The notes beneath the pieces are model-generated. The model was given only the letters and a program-made list of their open reading frames with translations, was not told the origin of the DNA and searched no databases. From NCBI GenBank assembly GCA_002323895.1, contig DCQM01000045.1:1-9050 (forward strand): a stretch of 9,050 nucleotides of DNA. Reading direction: 5' to 3'. The DNA is from Akkermansiaceae bacterium UBA1518 (GTDB lineage: Bacteria; Verrucomicrobiota; Verrucomicrobiia; Verrucomicrobiales; Akkermansiaceae). Positions 1 to 6,770 of this stretch are shown piece by piece. The translations under genes and the position numbers were made by a program. How positions within the stretch are numbered: the stretch's first letter is position 1; the number at the start of each line of letters is the position of its first letter.

Positions 1-3000
1 AGGTTTCGCTGTGAGACGAAGGTGGGTTTGTTTTGTGGGCCAGTGAGATCGTAAAGGTTGTTGGCTTGATTGTGAGCGGAATCGTCAGTGCCAAGAGCGT
101 ATTCAAGGAGAGCAGTCATGCCATCAGAATCCAAGTCGGCGTTAGGTTCTCCCGTGAAGAGAAGCGCGTCGCTAGTAGTGGGATTGCCCCCTCTGGCGGC
201 GCTGGAGCGCCAGGAGGTCGAGAGTTGAGGGTCAGGGTTTTGATCAGGAGCGATAAGCACAAGGGTAAAGCCTGTGCCGTCGGGGCTGGTCGGCCAGGGG
301 AGTTTGTCGTTATAGCGGAAGTCCCTGATAGTACTTCCGTCAGCGGCGAGGAGGGTGATGTTTTCGCCCTTGTTGGAGAGGTCGCCGATGAATTCTCCGG
401 CGACGGGAATTCCAGGATATTCGATGGCAAAGTCAGCGGATTTTCCAACGAGCACAATCCGCTCTTTCGGGGCGAGAACAGGGATGGAGAGAGTGCTATT
501 CTGATCGAAGTTAAAAGTAACGCCGCGGATGAATTCTACTCCGCTAAGATCGATAGCATCATTGCCAATATTCATGAGTTCGATGAACTCTACTGCATCG
601 TCGTCGCTGAGTGGATGGTAGTTGAGTTCAGAGATGACGAGGTTAGCGCTGTCGGCGGGAATAGCGTCGACGAAGAAGGAGGCTTCATTGAGTGCGCTCC
701 AAGTTGCTCCTGACAAGACGCGTGCTTTGGCGAGAGTTGAGGACATAATCAGGGGGAGTATGTTCGGGTTATATTTGAGTGCGCTTGGGGAAATATTCGG
801 GCTCGCGATGGTGGAATCACGGGGGTCGCTTCCGTCGAGCGTGTAATAGATCGTGCCGGCGGGCGCGGTCATGGTAAGCTGAAGGCCTCCGCTCACATTC
901 CCTCCGTGTTGGCTAAAGCTTGGTGCTGTAACCGACGGGTAGAGGTCTTGTGACTGCAATTGGTTGAGGACGGTGGCAGTACGGTTGGGGAGATAGGTGT
1001 TTTTCTGATAGTTGATTTCGGTCTGCCAGCGCGCCATTCCGACTGGGTTGGCTTGCTGTGCATCTCCCCAACGAGCAGACTCGGCGATCAGTGGCAATTC
1101 AAGAGTGTCGATCCATTTATCAAGCTCGTTGGCGACCCAGCTCGGAGTGAGCACACCGTTGTTGAAAAAGTGCCTGTGAATGCGGTCCGCGAAGCGCAGA
1201 CGATACTCAGCATTGTCTCGGAGCTTTTTGTGGAGGCGAGTAGTCCGGTTTGCGAAATTCTTGTTGGTTTGATTATCAGAGGCACCGCGGAAGGTACGTT
1301 CAGAGTCCCATACGAAGATGCGCCAGCGGTCATTGCCTGTTTTTCTCCGCGCTGCCTGGAAGTTGTTATCATCCCAGTCGGTATTGCCATCATAGAAATT
1401 GACGAGGAGGTAATCGATCAGGTTGTCGATATCGATCAGTTGTTCTATCGCGGCATATTCTGCTGCTCCGGCGAGCCCGGCTTCGGCCTGACTGAGCATG
1501 GCATTCCAGGCGGTAAGATCTCCGTCGATCGCTTCCATTCCATTTGTCCGTGAAGATTTGATGACGTCCCAGTCCTCTTTCGCGCCGCCGAATCGCTGCG
1601 CCATCGAGTTGTCTTCATTACGATCAAGAGTGTGGAAGAGGCCCCAGTAGATTCCGTTGAGGTAAAGATGAACGTGTTCTTGGAAATTGGCTGGGCGATC
1701 CATCGCAAGTTGCAGACTGCGGGCAAGTTGGTCTCGAATATAGAGCGCTTCATTACGTGAGCTCTGAGTTGGGTGGAACCATGAATCGCCATTCTGTCCA
1801 CGCAGGAGGTAGCTATTGACCTTGTCTGGCCAGGCATCGTTTCCAAAAACTGGGAAGTCGAGCTCAGAGGGGCCATAGGCCGAGCGGAAGACGAGACGGA
1901 GATTGTGTTTCGGACGGGAGGTCCAGCGGCTGGCATTCCCGAAGACGCGCATCCCACAGTCAATCTGTAGTTCTTGACCGTGTGGGAATCCAAAGAATTC
2001 CGCTGAGCAGGCGCGTTCCCAAGGGAAACCGCGGGCGATGGTCGAGTTTGCATAGATGCCCCCGGTAGCGGGGTTAGTATTGTTGTCAAAAAGATCGTCG
2101 ATGGGCATGGCAACTGAGACTGTTGGGAGAGCCATCAGGGCATCGATAATATCTTTGTCAGGGGCAACGCTCGAAGTCATGGCATAGTCAGCGCTTGTGC
2201 CTGGTTGCCAGATGGAAGGGTAACCAGAAGGGGAGGAGGGTTGGTTGATGATGTCATCAAGGAAGAGGTAGGTGACCGTGGTGATTTTTCGCGGTGTTTC
2301 TCCGGGGCGAAAAGCAGCAGCTCGGAGGATGGTTGTAGATTTGATGGGAATCGGAGTGCTGTAAACCGTTCCCGTGGAAGCGGTGGGGGGAGATCCGTTG
2401 GTCGTGTAGCGAATGGCTAGATCGGGATCGGAGCTGCTGAGTCCGACCAGAAATGGGGCGTCGTAGAATCCGCGCGGGACATCGGCTAGAACTTCTTCCT
2501 CAACAAACCCCCTGAAAGTCGTAGTACCGTTTTCTGCGTCCGGCGTAGATTTGGAAAAGTAACCCAAGGTATCATCTGCGAGACGACCATAGGAACTACC
2601 CACATACTGGGGAGGGTAGGATGGGGCAACCTGATCGTGGATGGTCAGGCCATTGGGCTCTACGAGAGCGAGATATTCCCCATTTGAGGAGAGCTTGAAA
2701 TTGGTGTGCAGTTGATTCCCTGAAGTTGCGCGATTTTTGTCAGAAGCAAAGATGATCATGAGTTCGCCAGCTTCTAAGGCGGTGGAGGGAAACTGCCACT
2801 TAGTGAGGTCAGAGGGGTCGTCGGTGAGATAGAATCCGGCGAGGTCGCTGGGAGTGCTACTGGTGTTTTTGATTTCAATCCAGTCGGTCTCGTCTCCGTC
2901 TTCATCGGAGATAGGCCCGGCGTTTTGGGCAACGAACTCATTGAGGCGAAAGCTTGCTGGTTCGTCGACGTAAATGGTCACGGATTCGGTAGTGGTTCCG

Positions 3001-3935
3001 CTAGGGCCGGTGGCAGTAAGCGTGTAGACAGTCGTGACGACTGGGGAGACATTGAGGTTACCGATCCCATTTGTAGTGAGAGGTAGGACATCACCAATAT
3101 CTTGACTGAAAGAAAGCGCGGTGACTTCGGGAGCAATTTCCCATGAGAGTGTTGTGCTGTCGCCGCTTGCAATAGTTATCGGTTCCCCAGTGAAGAAGTT
3201 TAAGAGGGGCGGTTTTTTCATCGCCGCAACGTGTTCTGCGATACGGGAGTCTGGGAGCGCGCGAGTATAGAAGGCCACTTCGTCGATTGTCCCGTCGAAG
3301 TAATTTCCATTTAGGTTTTTATGAATTCCAATAAAGAAACCTCCGTTCGATGATTCTGGGTTGACCGTGCCGGAGGCCGTTTTGACTCCATCGATATACC
3401 AGGTCCACTTGTTGGTAGAGTCATCGAAGACGAGAGCTCCGTGATGTACTTTTCCCACAATCGCTGAAGTTCCGCTACTCCTGGTGGCACCCCCAAGGAA
3501 ACTGCGTATGTCACCATTACTTGAAGAAATGAAGAAGAGCGTGCGTCCTTTGCCTCCGTCTTGTTGGACGACTGCTTGTTGGGAAGTGGCGTCGGTTTTG
3601 AAAAGCGCCTCGATCGTGAAACTTGTGAGAGCGGGATTAAAAAGTGGCGGGGTAAGAATGTGTGATTTGCTCGTCGAGCTACCACTAAATTCTGCAGCTG
3701 TATCGGCTTCTTCCGTGAGCCCGGCGACTCCGAGAGTTGAGAAAGCTGCTCCGGCGAAGGTGGCGTGGTTCCCGTTGGGAGAGGAGTCGAGTGCTACTGT
3801 CGCCCCCGAAGTTTCGCTGAGTCGGTAAAAAGCTACCGGGTTATCCGCGAGGACCTCTACGGAGTAGGGCGCAGCGGAAGCGGCGATAGGAGCCAATAGG
3901 AAAAGGAGAGATTGGCAACTATTGGGAACTTTCAC
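1..3935 (-). CDS. Giant secreted CotH-kinase protein with LamG, Ig-like, two lamin-tail and two chitobiase-like domains (C-terminus beyond window)
   Basis: I translated the minus strand from a GTG at 3935 and found no stop in 1311 codons, so the gene runs off the left edge. GTG is the only ATG/GTG/TTG start between the upstream in-frame TGA and the mature domain. It gives a signal peptide (residues 1-21, core LLFLLAPIAASA, then APYS). Approximate domain order: LamG-type concanavalin sandwich 25-232 (NPVAFYRLSE, WTWYIDGV, GTIDEVAFYTRALP); Ig-like 253-325; lamin-tail domain (LTD) 333-470; chitobiase-C-terminal-like 493-562 (IRYTTNGSPPT); CotH 593-990 (HLYLNGIYWGLFHTLDR, NLIDYLLVNFYDGNTDW, FVWDSERTF); second chitobiase-like 1004-1085 (TIYYTLDGSDPR); second LTD 1092-1245 (VEFIELMNIG, FRYNDKLPWP); then a DLDSDG...LLEYALG segment near 1267-1282. 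CotH proteins are atypical protein kinases; D853 and D877 are my candidates for the paired active-site Asp residues, by inference. Likely surface-exposed; substrate unknown. It begins 92 bases after the ATP-grasp stop and may share its transcript. No clear Shine-Dalgarno. Confidence 0.93.
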   Translation of the reverse strand, partial: MKVPNSCQSLLFLLAPIAASAAPYSVEVLADNPVAFYRLSETSGATVALDSSPNGNHATFAGAAFSTLGVAGLTEEADTAAEFSGSSTSKSHILTPPLFNPALTSFTIEALFKTDATSQQAVVQQDGGKGRTLFFISSSNGDIRSFLGGATRSSGTSAIVGKVHHGALVFDDSTNKWTWYIDGVKTASGTVNPESSNGGFFIGIHKNLNGNYFDGTIDEVAFYTRALPDSRIAEHVAAMKKPPLLNFFTGEPITIASGDSTTLSWEIAPEVTALSFSQDIGDVLPLTTNGIGNLNVSPVVTTVYTLTATGPSGTTTESVTIYVDEPASFRLNEFVAQNAGPISDEDGDETDWIEIKNTSSTPSDLAGFYLTDDPSDLTKWQFPSTALEAGELMIIFASDKNRATSGNQLHTNFKLSSNGEYLALVEPNGLTIHDQVAPSYPPQYVGSSYGRLADDTLGYFSKSTPDAENGTTTFRGFVEEEVLADVPRGFYDAPFLVGLSSSDPDLAIRYTTNGSPPTASTGTVYSTPIPIKSTTILRAAAFRPGETPRKITTVTYLFLDDIINQPSSPSGYPSIWQPGTSADYAMTSSVAPDKDIIDALMALPTVSVAMPIDDLFDNNTNPATGGIYANSTIARGFPWERACSAEFFGFPHGQELQIDCGMRVFGNASRWTSRPKHNLRLVFRSAYGPSELDFPVFGNDAWPDKVNSYLLRGQNGDSWFHPTQSSRNEALYIRDQLARSLQLAMDRPANFQEHVHLYLNGIYWGLFHTLDRNEDNSMAQRFGGAKEDWDVIKSSRTNGMEAIDGDLTAWNAMLSQAEAGLAGAAEYAAIEQLIDIDNLIDYLLVNFYDGNTDWDDNNFQAARRKTGNDRWRIFVWDSERTFRGASDNQTNKNFANRTTRLHKKLRDNAEYRLRFADRIHRHFFNNGVLTPSWVANELDKWIDTLELPLIAESARWGDAQQANPVGMARWQTEINYQKNTYLPNRTATVLNQLQSQDLYPSVTAPSFSQHGGNVSGGLQLTMTAPAGTIYYTLDGSDPRDSTIASPNISPSALKYNPNILPLIMSSTLAKARVLSGATWSALNEASFFVDAIPADSANLVISELNYHPLSDDDAVEFIELMNIGNDAIDLSGVEFIRGVTFNFDQNSTLSIPVLAPKERIVLVGKSADFAIEYPGIPVAGEFIGDLSNKGENITLLAADGSTIRDFRYNDKLPWPTSPDGTGFTLVLIAPDQNPDPQLSTSWRSSAARGGNPTTSDALLFTGEPNADLDSDGMTALLEYALGTDDSAHNQANNLYDLTGPQNKPTFVSQRN

Positions 3936-3941
3936 TACTGT

Positions 3942-3982
3942 TAGGAATTTTCTTTTGGCGCAAAGGGAAGGTGCTGCTGGGT
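3942..3982. repeat. Short imperfect repeat, copy A
   Basis: This copy matches 5099-5140. The core, TAGGAATTTNCTTTTGGCG plus the next ten bases, is identical at 25 of 29 positions, and a looser GTGCT/CTGGT tail follows. It ends 6 bases upstream of the GTG of the giant CotH gene, between that gene and the ATP-grasp gene. It is not a strong hairpin and I recognise no known repeat family. It could be a regulatory element, a decayed duplication or a genome-wide short repeat. Confidence 0.6.
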
Positions 3983-4027
3983 CGCAACGAAATCAAAAAC
4001 ATATTCGTTCCCATCAAGGTTATAGCC

Positions 4028-4999
4028 CTATCTTATGCTCTGCAATTTTTGTTCTAAAAAATCAGCGACTCGTTCGAAGGGGTCAAAACCGAATGCTTCT
4101 CCGATAGGCTTGCGAAGATTGGAGTTGGCGTTGATATCATAGAAGACACGGCGACCATCTGGCGTTTCAAGATATTCGATGCCTGCAACATCCAAGTCGG
4201 CACTTTTGACAATCCGTTTCCCTGCTTTGAGAGCTTCAGCTGGAAGTTCGAGGTAGGGATAGAATTCAACCGGTCTAGCATCAGTTTCCTGAGGATCGGG
4301 AATGGCGCAGGCTCCTTCTTTACCGGCCTCGACCGGATTACAGGATTCGGAAGGACATAGATTGAAGCGGCCATGGGTCACGACTCGCATGGCATAGAGA
4401 AGTTCCTCTCCAAGAAATTCCATGCGGACGATGCCAACCTCAGGATCATGAGGAAGATATTCCTGTAAAAGTAAGAGTTGATCGGGCTCCCAAAGGCTGG
4501 GATTCTTGGCGAGGAGCTCGCGGAGTTCGTCGAGTGAGTCGAGTTGATTCATGCGAGCACCGCTGCCACCTTGTTCTGGTTTCAGCATTGCCGGGAAAGA
4601 TAAGTCATTCCGGCCTAACAAGGCCTCGGCGTCATTGAAAATGATAGAGCGCGGGTGATCGATCTCGAGTTCGTTGAGCTTAGCGATTTGCGCGCTCTTA
4701 GAGAGTTCGAAGGAAAAGACATCGATGCCATTGAGAACTTCTGCTCCCTGTATTTGAAGGTTCTTGAGCAAGGCTAGCGTGAAAGGAACGACCCTAAGGT
4801 GGCCTCGGACGTAGGCACTCGGACTTGCTTGGTTGAAGTAGAGTCGCGCTTTGGGGAGATCGTGGCCACCAAAGGCCGCAGATTTGAGATCATATTTTTC
4901 ATAAGAAATCTCACGTTGATCAAGGACATCAAAGAGTGGTTGTTGCCAAGCCTCATTTTCAAAGAGGACGACGAGATCTAGAGCGGGAGAGGCTGCCAT
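4028..4999 (-). CDS. RimK/glutathione-synthase-like ATP-grasp protein
   Basis: The 323-residue product shows an ATP-grasp fold with no signal peptide, so it is probably cytoplasmic. Residues 1-100 look like a pre-ATP-grasp domain. ATP-grasp marks are FPAMLKPEQGGSGARM (135-150; K140 likely contacts ATP, followed by the Gly-rich loop), LLLQEY (176-181, hinge E180), and FYDINANSNLRKP (286-298), where D288, N290 and N292 fit the metal-binding strand. The family ligates a carboxylate to an amine or similar nucleophile through an acyl-phosphate; the substrate cannot be inferred. An insert at 207-250 contains LCPSESC (C215, C220) and C231. The ATG at 4999 is the first standard start; the frame is open upstream to a stop at 5162-5164 but without ATG, GTG or TTG. 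It lies 151 bases after the sulfatase and 92 before the giant CotH gene on the same strand. Assignment to ATP-grasp is strong; function is unknown. Confidence 0.93.
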   Translation of the reverse strand: MAASPALDLVVLFENEAWQQPLFDVLDQREISYEKYDLKSAAFGGHDLPKARLYFNQASPSAYVRGHLRVVPFTLALLKNLQIQGAEVLNGIDVFSFELSKSAQIAKLNELEIDHPRSIIFNDAEALLGRNDLSFPAMLKPEQGGSGARMNQLDSLDELRELLAKNPSLWEPDQLLLLQEYLPHDPEVGIVRMEFLGEELLYAMRVVTHGRFNLCPSESCNPVEAGKEGACAIPDPQETDARPVEFYPYLELPAEALKAGKRIVKSADLDVAGIEYLETPDGRRVFYDINANSNLRKPIGEAFGFDPFERVADFLEQKLQSIR

Positions 5000-5098
5000 A
5001 AGTGCCGGACAATTGGCGATTTGATGTGAAAGTCGATCTTGATTTCCTTCTTTTTTAAAGTCCCGGATTGGCGAGTGATTCTCGAGATGAGAAACGGA

Positions 5099-5140
5099 TA
5101 GGAATTTGCTTTTGGCGGAGAGAGAAGCTGGTGCTCTGGT
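5099..5140. repeat. Short imperfect repeat, copy B
   Basis: Partner of the copy at 3942-3982. It lies 10 bases past the sulfatase stop and 99 bases before the ATP-grasp start. In the reading frame of the following minus-strand gene, both copies read SL-x-AK-x-KFL-x-V (SLSAKSKFLSV here, SLCAKRKFLTV in copy A). Three of the four core differences are at third codon positions, although neither copy sits behind a standard start codon. Confidence 0.6.
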
Positions 5141-5150
5141 TGGGAGTAGA

Positions 5151-6530
5151 TTAGTCCAATGCTAGCTCAACTTGATTTTGGAAAAGCTCCAGATCGGGGT
5201 CATCGACATCTTTCATCCAATGCCATAGGGCCTTGGTCATGGTGCTTACTAGGCCCGATTGATTGTCACTTGGTTTATCAAGTAGGTTCTTTAGGCAATC
5301 GGGGTCTTTTCGTAGGTCGTAGAGTTCCTCGCGGGTACGATGGAGATAGAATTCAGCGCGAGCACGGACCTTTGGGTCTTTAGCATTCTTCATTGCCTTG
5401 AAGGTGAGGCCGCTCATCGATTCGTTGCGGAACTGCGTCTTGCCGTCCGACCAGCCGTTCCAGATATAAAGAAAGTCACCATTATTGATGGCGCGCATCG
5501 GCAGGTGCTTCCGGGAGTAGGGGCGCTCATGGAAGGTAAATACCTGATTGCGATTTGCTTGTTTGAGCCCCTTCATAAGAGGGAGAAGGGAAAGGCCGTT
5601 GGCGCCTTCTAGATTCTCGATACCGGCGGCAGCGAGAAAGGTAGGAGCGACATCGATAGTGCTGACGAAATTCTTTTCATCGGTCACTCCGGGTTTGATG
5701 TGGCCGGGCCAGCGCAGGATGAAGGGTGTGATATTCGAAGCAAGGTAGCAATTGGTCTTTGCATAGGGTAGAGGCATGCCGTGATCGCTCAAGAATAGGA
5801 CCAAGGTGTTGTCGGCTTGGCCGCTTTTTTCCAACTCATCGAGGACTGCTCCAACTACCTGATCGGCACGAGCGACGGATTGAAAATAGGTTGCCAATTC
5901 GGTTCGGATTTCAGGAAGATCTGGAAGGAAGCCGGGCACCGGAACTTGTTTTGGATCGATCTTTCGTGGGAACGGGATCTTTTGAAAGGAATCGCCCTTC
6001 GCCCCGGCAAAGGGACGGTGCGGGTCGGCCGCGTTGGCCATGATAAAGAATGGTTTGTCGGCGTCATTGGCTTCTTCGATTGAAGCACGGACGGCTTTGG
6101 CATAGGCGCCGGCACTGCGGCCTCCGCCGAGATCTTTTTGTTTGTCGATTCGGTGGAAGGCTTTGTGACGAGAGGGCACCACGTGGATTTCCTTGCCGAT
6201 CAGACTGTTATAATAGCCGGCCTTATCAAGCGCCTCGGGTAGGCTGGGCACTTCAGGGTTAATTTTGTCGAACCCGAGTGCGCCGCTGGTTTGCGGATAG
6301 CGGCCGGTCATCAGGACAGCACGACAAGGCATACAGATCGCGACGTTTACGAAGCCACGGTCGAAGCGAATGCCTTCAGCGGCAAGTCGGTCGATGTTTG
6401 GAGTGATATTCTTGATTGAGCAGCCGTAGGAGCCGATCGAGTCACGATTCATATCATCGACGGTGATCAGGAGAAGGTTCGGTTTCGCGGCGAGAGAGGT
6501 GAAGTAAGCAAAGAAGAGTAGAAAACGCAT
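5151..6530 (-). CDS. Secreted S1-family (formylglycine) sulfatase
   Basis: The 459-residue product has an N-terminal signal peptide (about 1-15, MRFLLFFAYFTSLAA) and a full S1 sulfatase domain, so it should act in the periplasm or outside the cell and hydrolyse sulfate esters or sulfamates. The signature ICMPCRAVLMTGRYP gives C66-x-P-C-R70 with TG at 75-76; C66 is the residue expected to be oxidised to formylglycine. Metal and active-site residues are visible as VDD (D25, D26), GKEIH (K113, H116), ADPH (D169, H171), SDHG (D249, H250) and K258. The C-terminus carries the usual ELYDLRKDPDCLKNLL segment. Length is normal. The parent glycan cannot be told from sequence; heparan N-sulfatase-like and arylsulfatase-like relatives are both possible. 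It is the first gene of the minus-strand group, diverging from 6771, with no evident Shine-Dalgarno before its ATG. No maturase or sulfated-glycan hydrolase lies in the window. Confidence 0.95.
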   Translation of the reverse strand: MRFLLFFAYFTSLAAKPNLLLITVDDMNRDSIGSYGCSIKNITPNIDRLAAEGIRFDRGFVNVAICMPCRAVLMTGRYPQTSGALGFDKINPEVPSLPEALDKAGYYNSLIGKEIHVVPSRHKAFHRIDKQKDLGGGRSAGAYAKAVRASIEEANDADKPFFIMANAADPHRPFAGAKGDSFQKIPFPRKIDPKQVPVPGFLPDLPEIRTELATYFQSVARADQVVGAVLDELEKSGQADNTLVLFLSDHGMPLPYAKTNCYLASNITPFILRWPGHIKPGVTDEKNFVSTIDVAPTFLAAAGIENLEGANGLSLLPLMKGLKQANRNQVFTFHERPYSRKHLPMRAINNGDFLYIWNGWSDGKTQFRNESMSGLTFKAMKNAKDPKVRARAEFYLHRTREELYDLRKDPDCLKNLLDKPSDNQSGLVSTMTKALWHWMKDVDDPDLELFQNQVELALD

Positions 6531-6770
6531 AAGTTATGAAATTTGGATAGAAAATCGTCTGCCTTTATGATCAGGTCTGGCCGAGGTATCGCGAGTCAAA
6601 GGGTGAATTTAAAAATAGTGTATGCCCACCCTGCAATAGCCGAATTCTAATGCAAACATGATCAAGGATTATCTTTGCGGGAAGAGTTCTTCCGTCCTGA
6701 GCATCCGATGTTTAATGATTATCTAAAAGTCAGATTGCCTTTGGCTCTGTGATTTTGTTACACCCACAAG
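6531..6770. promoter_or_regulatory. Divergent intergenic region between sulfatase and concanavalin-like gene
   Basis: This 240-base AT-richer stretch separates two genes transcribed outward, so it should hold promoters for both. I could not place convincing -35/-10 pairs: a TTGACT on the minus strand (near 6593-6598) lacks a well-spaced -10, and the TTGCCT at 6736-6741 facing the plus-strand gene has only a weak partner. It contains the 14-base palindrome at 6680-6693. No ORF of note is present. Confidence 0.5.
6680..6693. promoter_or_regulatory. 14-base inverted repeat, possible operator
   Basis: GGAAGAGTTCTTCC has perfect 6-base arms around GT. It lies about 78 bases upstream of the plus-strand start at 6771, inside the divergent promoter region. 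Size and position suit a dimeric regulator site, but a chance palindrome of this length is also possible. No T-run follows, so it is not a terminator. Confidence 0.3.

Noticed and set aside
33..713. 226-codon plus-strand open frame opposite the end of the giant CotH gene
   Set aside because: The minus strand here translates to a convincing lamin-tail domain in an unbroken 1311-codon frame; the plus-strand product has no recognisable features.
960..1553. 197-codon plus-strand open frame
   Set aside because: It lies opposite the CotH core (NLIDYLLVNFYDGNTDW, FVWDSERTF) and is a shadow of that frame.
1445..2113. 222-codon minus-strand open frame
   Set aside because: It overlaps the giant CotH gene on the same strand in another frame and has no family-like motifs, so it is not a separate gene or a frameshift.
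3311..3828. Possible overlapping genes within the LamG region
   Set aside because: The giant gene's frame carries LamG-like motifs throughout (WTWYIDG, IDEVAFYTRALP) and explains the region.
5081..5090. TCTCGAGA palindrome upstream of the ATP-grasp gene
   Set aside because: An 8-base palindrome with poor extension is expected by chance and has no supporting promoter context.
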